This document shows positions 1 to 24,689 of a DNA stretch of 64,000 nucleotides, in pieces. Position numbers and translations under genes: made by a program. Source of the DNA: Panulirus ornatus (Eukaryota > Arthropoda > Malacostraca > Decapoda > Palinuridae); assembly GCF_036320965.1 (NCBI RefSeq), contig NC_092261.1, positions 13,190,197 through 13,254,196 of the forward strand, read 5' to 3'. The notes beneath the pieces were generated by a model that was not told the DNA's origin, searched no databases, and saw only the letters and a program-made list of their open reading frames with translations. Position 1 is the stretch's first letter. Every line of letters starts with the position of its first letter.

Positions 1-257
1 GTCCCTGCTCCTGAGCGTAGCGTAGCCTTGGGGATGCAGGACCCCTGTAGTTACCTGTATTCATCGTTGCTGAAGCTGTTTAATCTCACGTGAATGGAAT
101 AGTCTGATATACACACTACAGAAGCAAGGACTGGTAGGAACACACTGTCACTTTTAAGACAATCAGATGCAGGTGTTTTGTATAGGCCATGTGATGTGCG
201 ATCCGTTGGGGCATTGTACAGGTATTGTGTATAACCCGGGTGATGATATACGCACAG

Positions 258-520
258 CATTCTACAGGTATCCCTTATAACACACCAGATGCATAGCCTT
301 ACAGCATTCTACAAGTAGCCATTATAACTCATATGATGCACCACCTGTACAGCATTCTACAAGCGGCTTATGTAATCCATATGATGCACCATCTGTACAC
401 CATTCTACAAGCGGCTTATGTAATCCATATGATGCACCACCTGTACACCATTCTACAAGCGGCTCATGTAACCCATATGATGCACCATCTGCAAGCGGTC
501 TACAGGTGGCCATTCTGTGA
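258..520. repeat. 48-bp tandem repeat, about 4-5 copies
   Basis: A 48-bp unit recurs with starts near 331, 379 and 427, plus degenerate copies on both sides. Each unit contains catatgatgcacca, then a ctgtac word and cattctacaagcggc. Because 48 is a multiple of 3, the array stays open in one frame on each strand, but the translated peptides are only repeats and I do not regard them as coding. Confidence 0.85.
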
Positions 521-835
521 CTCAGCTCATAAAGCGGCTGTAAAGTGTTGTGGAGAAAGTGCGCAAGTTTCGTAACGACGGGGAGGCACGCTGTGTGTTA
601 AGGGAACGTGCCACACACACACGAGCTATAGGGAAACCTCTCTATACGGTAGTGAAGGTGCGCACTGTGTGGTATGGGGGTGAAGGCACCACAGGGCTCT
701 GACAGTCGCTCCGGGATGTGGTGGTGTGGGTTTTGATGTGGAGGTGGCGAGGTGTTGTTTCGGATGTTCTGTGGGAGAATTTATGACTGGTAGTCGGTTT
801 TGATGTTTTATGCATACACGTAAACACGCGCGCGT

Positions 836-836
<1 letters not shown>

Positions 837-883
<47 letters not shown>

Positions 884-920
884 AGCCTAAACCAGGTGTG
901 TGTATGTGTGTGTGTGTGTG
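837..920. repeat. (AC)n followed by (TG)n microsatellite
   Basis: A pure AC run to about 882, 15 bases of unique sequence, then a TG run to about 920. The two runs are inverted relative to each other and could fold back. Confidence 0.95.
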
Positions 921-1317
921 CGAGTTAACATATCTATGTGTATATTTATTCATGTGTATATATTTTTTGTTTATATTTGAAATCTCGTCCAATTTTATGG
1001 GAAGATGATGATAGTGAAGATGACCTGATGAGAGAGCCAGCTTACTGAAAACACCAAAGATTATAATGAAGATATGACTTAACGAGTCAGATTACGTGGA
1101 TTATGAAGGAGATGACTTACTGAAATCCGGATTAGTTAAGACACCTAATTTATAAGTTGACTGGAGAAATTTCGTCTCCCTCCCACTCTATGGCGACAGT
1201 GACTTATATACAGTAACTTACACACTGGTTCAAAGGAATTAAGTTTTCCGTTTCCAGTTCCTTAACTACGTTATGTACCGTCTTGATTTCTCTGTGTTGC
1301 ACCTATCTGTACCGCTA

Positions 1318-1318
<1 letters not shown>

Positions 1319-1409
<91 letters not shown>
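1319..1409. repeat. (TC)n microsatellite
   Basis: About 45 uninterrupted TC units. The long open frames across it are artefacts of the repeat. Confidence 0.97.
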
Positions 1410-1411
<2 letters not shown>

Positions 1412-1690
1412 AGTTGCACTCTGTACCTGTACCTCTCCTTCAAGAGATACTGTATTTATACCATTCCTGAAACATGTACTGTACCCAGTGGAATGTGACC
1501 CACACGTTGTGTTCTGAGTAAGGTGGCTCAGAGACACGTCGTCAATAAAAAAAAGGGGAAAAAAGTTCACCTTGAATTATATACCCAGAAGTTTGGACCT
1601 TGGTGGCCGGGCACGAGCTTTCTATATATGTCTTTCAAGATACATTATGTATGTGTTGACCACCGCACATGAAACTACGTGTCAACACTG

Positions 1691-1816
1691 GTGTGTGTGT
1701 GTGTGTGTGTCATATAGATACTTGACACTCGCCTTAGACTCTGTTGTTTGTTGAAACAAACCTGCTATGAAAGGAAGAAAAGGAAAGGTCTCACGATTAC
1801 AGAGAGAGAGAGAAGC

Positions 1817-1887
<71 letters not shown>
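1691..1887. repeat. (GT)n and (AC)n microsatellite pair
   Basis: A short GT run at 1691-1711 and a long AC run at 1819-1887, broken once by a TA near 1859, lie in opposite phase about 110 bases apart. A short GA run (about 1801-1812) precedes the AC run. Confidence 0.95.
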
Positions 1888-2198
1888 TGGCGTGACCTTA
1901 ACCCACACGAGTGGGCAAGTTTGTGAGCGACAAAAAAAACGTATGAAGCTGACTCCCTGGAGGCCGCTCTATGTAAATAGATCCTCCCATGTCCCGGACA
2001 GCCCCAGTGATGTACTCGCACAGACAAAACAACCAGGGAAGGACCAATGAAGATAACAATATTCGGCAACCATTAGATAAAAAAAAAGATAAAAGAAAGA
2101 AGAGATTAGATAAGACAACTCGTATAACACTCTTGAAGTATAAAAGTATAAAGCGTAAAGTCAACACTGGCTGACGCCGACCTCCTCCTCACGAAGAG

Positions 2199-2220
2199 CG
2201 AGAGAGAGAGAGAGAGAGAC
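2199..2220. repeat. (GA)n microsatellite
   Basis: Eleven or so GA units within otherwise unique sequence. Confidence 0.9.
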
Positions 2221-2628
2221 AAAGAGATTAATGACATACCTTCTCTACATTGCGACTGGTCTCGTGTAGACCTGAGCAACTCCCAAGCGAGGGCAGCCAC
2301 TCGACGGAAACATTATCGCAAGAAATACTTAATCATCCCCCGGTAGGCTTCCAGGTCATGGTTGAAGACACTTACAACATGAGATATTTCTAACGTCTCT
2401 CCTCATGAAAGTGAGAGTGTTACTCTATCACCCTCTCATCCCCTCCCTCCAGACAAGGGAGGTACATGACGTGGGAACCTAAGGGCAGCAAGCACTGGCA
2501 TGGCAATGTCTCTGTTTTTCTTCTGTCTCCCTGCAGCAAATAGAACCGATCTTCAAGTACATCTGTAAGCCTCTCTCTCAAGCATCACCACTTAAGAAAG
2601 TGTCGCTTGGTCAGCTTACTCTACTCCC

Positions 2629-2786
<158 letters not shown>

Positions 2787-3099
2787 CCCAATCCAAAATG
2801 AAAGTGTTCAGAGTAATGTATCATTGAACCTCGTCTATTGCTAGTGCTGATAAATGTCACTATGTCAGTAATATGAATCACTACATCAAAAAATGACTTC
2901 AGACTTCTCTGTTCGTGAGTCTGTTTGTTCAGACTTTAAATCGGGCGTTTGAAAGGTCTGATTAATGCCATGTATCTTCCTTTTTTTTTTTCCTTAAATT
3001 CAAAGATTCTGGGCAGGGTCAAGAGCACCATCAACTTTCTCCTAACACATACGAACACTTACATGATGAGAATCACGTAGCGAGCACAAAAATGTTCTC

Positions 3100-3360
3100 A
3101 GATGAGGAGATGGTACGGCGAACACTGGAGTCAAGCATATCTAAGTAGGGAAGTGGGCCGACCAGTTCCAGACCCCAAGCGTCATATATGAGAAGGAGGG
3201 AAGAGAGGGGGAGGAAGGAATTCATGACCCCAAGCATATGAAAGGAGGGAGGTCGATGAGTTCCTGACTGCAAGCATGTCATTTAAGAAGAGGTGTCCGA
3301 CATGTTCTTGGCCCAAGCATGTCATCATGAGGGGGAAGTGGGTCCACGATATTCAAAGCC
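3100..3360. repeat. Degenerate minisatellite around 'ccaagcatgtcat'
   Basis: Four to five diverged units share a ccaagcat(g)tcat/atatga core followed by GA-rich gaggaagg-like sequence, spaced about 55-65 bases. Too diverged for an exact unit length. Confidence 0.55.
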
Positions 3361-5609
3361 AAAAGTCTACTATCACTTTTCGAAGAGGAACACAACCTGT
3401 ACAAAGTTCAATGTTCGTGTAAGACGACATGATGTATCATTCAATGTCTCCCCACAGATGAGCATCGTTTATCACATTGTGTTTTCTCTTGCCAATGGAG
3501 AGTAGAGTAACCCCTTCCCTCCAGACAACCACATCATGATAGACAAAAGGAGAGTGTCATTCACACAAACACATTTGCATTTGACCGTGTGATCTTACTG
3601 ATAACCTTTTCATGCACTTGCGGATAACCTCGTCAAGTTATGGATGAATCTTATCATTCCCTTGCAAACACCCTCGTCGATCTGCTGTCAGTGCGGTGAG
3701 TTTATTGTGCACCCAACGCTCATCCATTGAGTGGTAGCAGAACCGGGTTACTCAGGTCACAAAGAATTTTTGTCAGACCCCAGTGGGCAGATAATGATTA
3801 CAATAAACTGTTACTAAGTTGGTTTCTCATACAGACTAGATGCAAAAAAGTGGATATAATCTTAATATTTCAGGTATCTTGTTATTAACAATGTGTTATG
3901 CTATTTCTCGCAGGATTTATTCAGACCTATCCTTAAAAAGCTCTAATTGCTCACTGTCTTGAGACAGTGTTCTATTTTGTGTCCGGACATTTGGCCCTGA
4001 ACTTTATAATCTAGCATTTACAGCATCTTGTAATCTGCTGATCTTATTGCTCTCTCCATATACATATTCTACTTCATACGTTTCACTGTAATGGAAAATG
4101 CCTCTACTTGTGTCTGTCTAATACTCATTTGTTTGCTTCGAGGAGGTCTGTTAGTTCCTTCCAAATTACAGTTTTAGTATTTCTGATTGACGAACCAATG
4201 TTTTTTTCATCAGCTTCCTTACCAAATAAAGCACCACCTTCGTCATGCTCCCGAAGGCCTATATAAGGTGGGGTCCATAGCATTTTTAGTTGAATCCCTT
4301 CGATGAAAATATCTGATTATCTGTCACTGGCTTCAGAGACTAACGTATTACATTCTGATCTCATGGTGTTTAGGACGAGTTCAAGTGTCTGTGGTGGTGA
4401 TTTCTACGACCTCGAACCCACCTTGTCCCTCCAGCTGGAGGCCCTGGTCGTTGACGCGGTGGCCCAGTAGCGTCGCGTGTTTCACAACGGGAAACTGAGC
4501 AACAGTGGACATCCTTCATCACTGTTACAAGTCAGTGCCAGTGAGGCAAGCGGAGCCGCCGGTACTACATTTCGTCTCAGGAAAATCTTAAGGGCAATGG
4601 AGATCAGAGAAAGTTGAACACCACCTCCAACACTGCCTATGAAACTGTCTATGGAGTCGGGGTTTACTTAAACATCATATGATCTGATTAATGATAAAAT
4701 GGTCAAAATTATGAAGCATATTTCAAAAGCTGTCATATGATGTATAATCAAAGTTATACTTTTCTAGGGCCTGGTGAGGTTAGGGAGGGGGGTTGTGAGC
4801 ATGTGAATGGAGTTACACATTTCAAAACCACGACTCGGGGAGAGTTAGCCACACGTAATTACGTGAAAGTAATGCGTGGTTAGACGGCTCAGATTTAGCT
4901 TCATGAATCGACTCGAAAGTACCTGTAGTAGGCTAGCTCAGGTTGCTTACCTTGCTAGAGCTGCCCTTTCGCATACTCCAACACCTAACTGTCTCTAGGT
5001 CCCGTGCTGGCAGATGCAGTCTATAAGAAATTACTACATATTTTTTTTTTTGTAACATTATGAACAGACTGGCTAACAACGTTCTCTTTAGTAGACGGGT
5101 TGGATAGCCTTGTTATCTCACTGTAAGTACATAGGTTTGATCGAGTCGATGCCTCATTGTAGTATATGGATTTGGGTAGTCTTGTTACCTCACTGTAGTA
5201 TACGGTCTATATGTAGTCTGGATCTGTGAATGATCTCGCTATACCTCTTACATTTAACAGGTCTTACAGTGTCTATAAGAGTTGTTGTTTACGAATAGAA
5301 CAGCGTCGTAGTAACATCTTCAGAGTCTACAGATGCGGATAGACGGACGACGCTCGAGGGTCGGAGGGAAATGATTGCTGAGGAGGCATAGCAGCAGACA
5401 CAGCCGTAAGGCACGAGCCACAAACGTTAATGATACTTTCTCCCTCTGGCTGTGTTGCTCCGCATGGTGAGCAGCAGCAGATGCTCCTCTCTGCAGGCAT
5501 CACCAGCGTGACGCAAGTAATGCCGCTCTCGATTTCCTTTTTCCACGTTGGCTGAGACGACCCAGGCGACTGAATGCTCTCATCAAGGCCATCTCATTTA
5601 CACCATGTA

Positions 5610-5745
5610 TATATGTATGTGTATATATTTACCCAGTTTATCGACTAGCCCCTGTGAGAGGATGAACGGCTAGGATCACTGTGGACCGGCTATCGTGACC
5701 ATTAGTTCTCAGACGTTCGAAGCCATGTGAATAAAGGAGTCTCGT
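5610..5745 (+). repeat. SINE-like dispersed element, copy 1
   Basis: From acccagtttatcgactagcc onward this resembles the segment at 9485-9600 (acccgtttatccacctgccc...): both share the order 'cccc..gaggatgaac..ct..ggtgtggaccggct'. It starts just after a degenerate tatatgtatgtgtatat run. No clear RNA polymerase III box survives here. Confidence 0.4.
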
Positions 5746-6769
5746 AATATCAACTTTCTGTCGTTCATTACACAGGACTCTTCGTCAATTCACCACCCAT
5801 TCACAATTCAATACAAATTGCATACCTCATAACACGCCATGTTACTGTTATTTGTTAACAATGCTCAAATTGTATAATTTCGTCACATCTTCGTGGCAAC
5901 AATGGATACAGAGTTTATCAACATGATATATACATGCAAGTCATCTTTGAAATTAAGAGGTTGCTTGTAGACAGATACAAGAACAAACCATTATCGCATG
6001 TTGCCTCGGAATAAAGCGTAGACCACAGGCATCTACAAGCGTCATGCATCTAACTCCTTCATTCAGGTCAAGACGCCCACAAACCACAAAGATTCATGGG
6101 TAAACTTGCGGTGTGATGTACCCGTTTCTTGCCAGCCATGCTCCTTCCTTGTAGTCAAGGAGCACAGGTGACATTTCCTGTTCGAATCATACTTTTAGAA
6201 AGGAAGAGGCAAGATGTGGGTGAGGGTTACTGTGGGGTGAGGCTTTGAAGGGCAACGGGTCGCGTGTGCTCGCCAGAATGGGGCCGCGTGTACTCGCCAG
6301 AATTCGAAATGACGAGGCTTATTATGCTCCTGGGTGAGTAATGTACCTGTAAGGGTCATGTAGGTGTTGTAGGATGGAAGAGAGTGTCTCTGCCAGATAA
6401 GACTTGCGCTGTTTGATACTGGTATGATCTGTCATTAGTCTCCTGAACCACCGTACCGGTGACGTTAAAAGAGAGCGGAAATATCATTGTAAATACCACA
6501 CATGCCATTTCGTCGTAAATGCTGTTTGCTTAAGACATGACGACATGGTCACGTTATGTCACTCAAGGAAATAAAGACGTGATGGTAATAGATAACCCTT
6601 CGACAAAAAAAAAAAAAAAAAGAAATTGGCACATGAGAGATAATGATTTATACTTGTATGACACTAGGTAATATCATGCTCTTTATTTCTCTGACTGGTG
6701 TGATAGTCTGTTTGGTAGCGATATACGAATCTGAAGACGAGATTGTCGTAAGATATTGTATACACCAGT

Positions 6770-6895
6770 TTAGTCTGTCTGTCTGTCTGTCCAAGTGATT
6801 CACTGTCCCTAAGTTGAGTCAGTATCTCTCAGGTGAATCACTGTCTCTCAGGTGATTCACTGGTGGTTCTTAAGCGATTCAGAGTCTCTCAGCGG
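6770..6895. repeat. Degenerate repeat of 'gtgattcactgtctctcag'
   Basis: A short tgtc run is followed by five diverged copies of a roughly 25-28-base unit with the core gattcactgtctctcag. Confidence 0.55.
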
Positions 6896-7256
6896 ATCGA
6901 TGCTGTCGTTTATGTCTAGACGAACACGAAAATAACTGACCTTGCAACACCTGGCGTTTCTGAGCCGAACAATGTATAAATAGAAGTAGTTCAACAGCAC
7001 TTACTCTGAGAGCCCGTGGCACAAGAACCCCAGTCTTGTGCAGAGGTTTTGTAGGCTGTACAGAACACTTACTCTTGACAGTAATAATTTGGCTCACCAG
7101 CCATCAGGGAGTTGTACTTGACCAGCAGACGGCGCTGAAGGAAAGTGAAAGCTTGGAGTGCTAGATTCGTGTCCAGCAACACTTCAGGAGATAGGATGCA
7201 AACTGCCTGATGAGTGATTGTTTCCTCTTCAATCAAAATACTTTGAATTATCTCTC

Positions 7257-7257
<1 letters not shown>

Positions 7258-7314
<57 letters not shown>
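7258..7314. repeat. (AC)n microsatellite
   Basis: About 28 uninterrupted AC units. Confidence 0.97.
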
Positions 7315-7316
<2 letters not shown>

Positions 7317-8541
7317 CACAGAGACCTTAACACGAAATCAAGCAAGAAACTTGTTAAAAAAAAGAAGAAAATTAGTATTCTTATTGAAATAAGAGTAGGG
7401 GATGAATGGTATAAAGTGAATGATGAGACTGTAAATGCGGACAGCATACAAAAGTATAAGAACTTGTGTGGTAACAGAGAAAGTTCCAAAGATTGGTCCC
7501 TATGAGTGGAGTATTCCCTCCCCTTTACAGTACAAATAAGTAATTTAAGTAATTACGCACATACATGCTTTTATCACTAGTCTGTTTTTTAATGCACATT
7601 TCTTTTTAATGTCTTAAACTAGGACTGTACCGAGAACAACAAGACTGTACTTACTGAAGTTAATGATCAGTTTCCTCTTCGTTAAGGAGCCACGTCAAGA
7701 CCACTATGTTGTTTTGCAATTATCTTAGTGTGCGATGCTACAGAGTGGTACTTGAAAGCTTCTGTTCTTTTCTTTCTACTCGGAAGTATATCGGAACACT
7801 GTCACACTTCCTGTGTTGCGTTGCTCATTCTTTAAATAATTTATATATATTTGGTAATACCAAAAAATTTTGAATATACAAACTTAAAAGCCACATTCAA
7901 CTTTTAGAAAAATGTTAGCATCTTTCACATATATTTTGCTTTCCCTATGCACACACTTCCACTTTTAAACGCACTCTGTGAGTTTTTTTTGTAAGCTGAC
8001 CCCCCACAGATGTAAGCAATATTATTACTGGAAAATTGTGAGCATTTACAGCGAGTTCAGGTTTATGTTGGATGACTGGACTGTTAAGTACCAGCAGTGG
8101 AGAGTGAGGCAAAACGACCACCGACCCGTCAGGTGACGGAAACTTCACTGACAACGAATCCGCCGCCACCACCACCGCCAGGCTTCCCCAGCAGACCCAC
8201 CCTCAGCTCTCGCGGAAAAAGTTGCGTCAGCGACCTTCACAGACATGGACGCTGGAATCAGGTAGTGTTACGTGTGTGTGTGTGCGACCCTGATGGAGGA
8301 GACCTGCTCGGGCGGGTGAAGGTTAAGTAGGTTCAAAAGACAGTATAAGGTCGAGCGATAACATTCCCGTAGACAAAACCCCGGGTCGCTTACACGCCTC
8401 AGAAAGGTTGACTAGGCTTGTGTCTCGAGCGGAAGAACATAAAGCTATTACCTGAGAATTTGAGGCGACACATCATTCCTCCTTTGTGAAGATATATAAA
8501 TATGCTTATGTGCCCTTTTTTCATTAGAATGTCATTCATCT

Positions 8542-8543
<2 letters not shown>

Positions 8544-8608
<65 letters not shown>
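8544..8608. repeat. (AC)n microsatellite
   Basis: About 32 AC units running into a short mixed TA/TG tail up to 8636. Confidence 0.97.
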
Positions 8609-8614
<6 letters not shown>

Positions 8615-9133
8615 CGTATGTGTGTATGTGTGTGAGAGAGGATCACACTAGCACGTACTTTTGACTGATGTGTTCAACGTAAGTATAATCGCATTTCAGC
8701 AGTTCTAATGGTTTATTGAACTTTACAATACACTACACGTTTCACAGAAGAAGAAAAAACACGCCTCGTTAAAGTGCACACAATTCACGAAATTTCAACA
8801 CCCACCACAAACGCACTGACCAGTCGCTGGACTCGCTTACTGCCATGTCTGATCTGAGACTTAACCTCGACCGTTACACTAGGATAAGGATGGCGAAGTG
8901 AGGTCAGGAAAGGTTTAATGAGGTCATTAAAAGGGCGGGTGTGGGGATGGGGGGGAATGAATGTCGTGGGTGACCTGGGTGACGAGGTGTGTGTTCAGTT
9001 ACCATTTTTTTTTGTTGTTGTTTATGCTCTCCAGTTCTGATGGTTCATTCATAATGATTTGGTTCCTGACGGGATGAGCTTTGAAGTTACTTTGGGATAG
9101 GCTAGAGTTATTGATATAAGCAATTAGGATGGA

Positions 9134-9138
<5 letters not shown>

Positions 9139-9200
<62 letters not shown>

Positions 9201-9204
9201 TGTG
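9139..9204. repeat. (GT)n microsatellite
   Basis: About 32 GT units with one TC break near the 3' end. Confidence 0.97.
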
Positions 9205-9484
9205 TGAGCTGCATAATCCGTTACCCAGGTCACCCACCATTCCTCTTCCTTCCTCCTAGTTAGTCCACTCACTTGCTTTGACCTCTTTCCGCCGCCCTTT
9301 GTCCCTCGGTCTCTGCTCAGACATGGCGGTAAGAAGATCTACTGGTTCCGCTTGTTTTGTGTTGAGTGTTGAAACTTTGCCAATTGTTTACACTTGATGA
9401 GGCGGATTTCTTTCGTGAAACATGTTAGTTTCACATGGAAACTAGGTGTCAACATCACAAACTGGTGTGACCATGTTATATGTA

Positions 9485-9600
9485 TATAAGTCACGTACCC
9501 GTTTATCCACCTGCCCCATGGGGAGGCTGAACACCTGGGCTGGGTGTGGGCCGACTGCTGCGCTAAGGATTCGAGCCCGTGCTGGCTTATGGTCAGTAAC
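9485..9600 (+). repeat. SINE-like dispersed element, copy 2, with B-box-like word
   Basis: Related to 5610-5745. It contains ggattcgagcccg at about 9568-9580, close to the tRNA B-box consensus GGTTCGANTCC, so a tRNA-derived SINE origin is possible. A (GT)n run starts about a dozen bases after the end, as is common for SINE tails. Family identity is inference. Confidence 0.4.
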
Positions 9601-9612
9601 ACCAGCGAGGCC

Positions 9613-9613
<1 letters not shown>

Positions 9614-9664
<51 letters not shown>
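9614..9664. repeat. (GT)n microsatellite
   Basis: About 24 GT units directly after the SINE-like element. Confidence 0.97.
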
Positions 9665-11018
9665 TGAGTTTAAGGTGGAATTGGGGTTGGTAACATAGCA
9701 TTACTTCGAGCATAACGTTTTCGGTGGAATGGGAGGTCGAGGGGCCATGCCACATCACCACCAGGTGAGTGGAGGAGCCAGTGTCACAACCATGGGGCTA
9801 ATTCTGTGCCAGGGGCGAGCTGAGCAGTTGGGCAATCAGACACGAGTGAGGGCCAGGACCATCAGGTCCCCATGCAGCTACGTCTGCAGTAGGAACAAAA
9901 TCTAAGTCATTCAACTGTTTGTGCATAATGATGATGAATTACTGATTAAATTCATCTTTCTCGTGACCAGGAGAGCCAGAGCATTTCGAAATTTGTTTAA
10001 ATGGAGACGGGTCAGTGGGATTTTTGTTTCGAATCTCCTAGTCATGTTTGAACAAAACCGCGAAATCATCCAACTGGCGAAGGTCAGTGTGGAATGAAAC
10101 AATAGAATATGGTGAAAGTCTTTGCAAGTTTGGAACCATATTGTTATCCTTCATTTTCAACAGAATCGGCGATGCCTGTGTCAGATATTTTCCCTGACCC
10201 GTATCTGGAAAAAAATATCTCATGATCTGTATCTATTTCGTTACGCGGCGCAAAGGAAGCTAACAGACTTTGCAATGTTGCAAAAATTTTGCTGTTAAAA
10301 AGAAAAAGTGAACAGGACGTAGCGAGGTTATTGTGTAGGTCATGTCAAGGTTCATATCCTTGGATAAGGAAGTGAAATATTAAGAGGCACTTAGTTTCTG
10401 GACTACAAGACCAGTTTTGCCACTGTAAAACATATGTTTTTATGCAATCATATATATTATTTCACCTTAATTATCAGAAAAGTAGTTGAGGGTTTTCTGT
10501 AGCACATGTTAACAGAGAATATGAAAATATTTCGATAAACAATTACAAACAGACAGACTTTAAGTACAAAGTAGCCACATTTCCATCTTCTAGAAGGAAC
10601 ACAAACAGCTAAAGAAAGAGACCTAATAAAGAAAATGTATGAGAGGGACGTAAGAATGAAAATGTGTTTAATTCACCGTGATTAACAAATGTATTTCAAT
10701 TTTAGCTTCCCAGGGTTGGCTTATTCTACATCTACAGTATACTTTCCTGTAATCATCAGAATAAATCGGAAAGTTGTTCTTATTGATACTTTTAAGAATA
10801 GGCTGTAAACTAACCCAGTTGGAGTTGATGGTCTAGAGTAGACAAGTTCTCTGTAGTACCCACCAGATCTTCATTGTGAGGTGTAATAGCACGTTGCCTG
10901 CACTCAGCACTAGTGAACTGGCACGTCCCTGTCTTGCAGATCTGCTCTGAAACAAACCATTTCAAAGCAGGTGGCCAGAAACCCTGTTCCACCTGGGTCT
11001 TCTACACGAGAGACCCAT
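9665..11018. other. 3' flank of the GMC gene, no gene seen
   Basis: AT-rich unique sequence downstream of the GMC oxidoreductase stop codon. It should contain that gene's 3' UTR and polyadenylation site, but I see no obvious AATAAA on the minus strand close to the stop. Confidence 0.5.
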
Positions 11019-22501
<11,483 letters not shown>

Positions 22502-22904
22502 GTTGGCTACGTTGTCTGGCCGTGGTTGTTTGTACGTCCGACAGCGCGCAGCGCCTCGCAGATAGAAATGTTCTTTCACTAATCCAAGCGGGTACACTCT
22601 GAGCAAGCAGCCTCCTCACGTTAACCCTGCACAGCTCACGGGTGCAGCGGGACTGGTTACGTTTACGTATGATAGTCTCTTTACACCTTTGGAGTCACTG
22701 ATTCTGATGGGGAAAAAAAACAAACTGTAACTGACGGTAAAAACTAAACAAAAGAACTGGATTGCATTTAAAGTCTTTCACTTGAGTGGCTTTTTTTCCC
22801 CTATATCTTTGATTTCTTGTCATGCTTGGCAAATACACTGGAAAGGTCTTATCTTCCGTGTATGTAATACTTATCATAACATAGGAAGTGAGAAAGGGCC
22901 TTCA

Positions 22905-23640
22905 GCTCCGGATGATGTGATTTCCAATAGAACTGGAGGAAGACCTTCATTTGAAACCATGGAAGGGACACCTCCAGCTTACGTTGGAAGAGGGATTTTT
23001 CACCCTAAATTGGGAAATGGTAGACGGAACTACAGTACGAGATGAAGAGGTGGCCTTCATTGGAGAGGATACCTTCAGTATAAGGTGGGGAAGGAACATC
23101 TAGTATAAGGTGGGAAGGAGACCCTCAGCTTCATTTGGGAAAAGGACTGAAAGCATGAAATTAGAGGAGGAACCCGTAACAAGTTGTAGAGACCTCCAGC
23201 CCGAGTTGGAAAGGAGAACCATCTGAGGTAGTTTGTCGTGTGATCCCTGGCATCTATTGGAAAGAGAACCTGAATCCTAATTTGACGGGAAGGAAACTTA
23301 TCCATAAACTGGAGACAGGAACTCCAGCCGGAGATAGATATCCAGCATGGACTATAAAAAGGTAAACTCGAATGTAAGTTGTAAGGGGTAACCTTAAGTA
23401 CAAGTTAAGATGAAGCAACACCATCATAAGGTGGGAAGGAGAACTTCTTAATAATACGTAAAGGAACCTTTATCATGAGATAGAGGAGAATACCTTCATA
23501 ACTATTTGATGTTAAGGACCTTCACTATGAATTAACGAAGGGAACCTACGGCATTAATTAGAATCAAGAACTTTACCCAAAAGATGACTACAGCATGAGC
23601 TCTCTGAAAGACCCTGCTCGAGCCGAGTAAGTGGGAGGGG
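22905..23640. repeat. Very degenerate minisatellite ('ccttcag...ggaaggagaa')
   Basis: About 15-20 loosely related units of roughly 33-45 bases recur, with a core like accttcagtataaggtgg then gaaggaga. Copies are strongly diverged, implying an old array. It lies upstream of the GMC gene; no gene overlaps it. Confidence 0.6.
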
Positions 23641-24132
23641 AACTTGCACCGTTAGATAAAAGAATGTAAATTGAGAGAGAGGGTAGAAATGGAGCCTTTG
23701 TGTGTTCATACCACCTCTTACCTCTTTGTTCAGAGCAACTGCCCTTACTCTTTATAATTGTCTAATTTCACAGGGCTCATGTAAAGAGAAGGGATGTACA
23801 AAATGTGATGGTGGAGAGGCCTACATTTTAAATCGACTAGATATCTTCTATATGAGGTTAGAGAGACTTCGATGATGGATATAAGGAACTATAAACTGAA
23901 ATGGTCATGTACATATATATAGAACCGTCCCACAAACAATTTCTATAAAGGGTGCTGATATTAACCAGGATTCTTCTAGAGGCTGCTTAAGCCAAAATTT
24001 GCGCTACTAGCAGTAGCAGGGAAATGTTGACTCTTAGGTTGTTCTTCAACGAGATCGTGTCCCCAGTGATGGTCTCGACAAAGGTGACTTTTTAGACACT
24101 GTTTAATCTCGAGGAAGAGGAGTCTTCTATCA

Positions 24133-24327
<195 letters not shown>

Positions 24328-24689
24328 GTATGTGTGTGTGTGTGTAGAAAAACGTGAGCGGTAACTTTTTGCTGAAAACAAGTCTTTCCCTTGATACTTT
24401 TCCTTTAAATCTTTTAAGTCTATTCCCGTGTTTTACGGTATTCATTGTTTTGTTTTTTTGTTTTGTTTTTTGGCCCAATATGTTTTTGTCTTATCGAACA
24501 AGAACTTCTTATATATACTGAAGGTCCATAGGTTTTTCCGGGTACGGAACGATTGAATTTAAGCGGCAGTATCGACTTTGCTAAAATACTTTTTTTTCTT
24601 TAAGCGGAAAAGCGACATTTATGACTATGTACATATAATCATTATCATACACACCCGGACCACTGTTACTAGACTTCTCTGCAATTTAA

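Larger units (their letters stand above)
2790..7250. other. Intergenic stretch with no recognisable gene
   Basis: No ORF here resembles a protein I know. The stretch has short homopolymer runs, degenerate internal repeats (3100-3360, 5090-5230, 6770-6895) and one SINE-like element (5610-5745). A GC-richer piece at 4380-4600 has an open plus-strand frame of about 60 codons without recognisable motifs. Confidence 0.6.
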
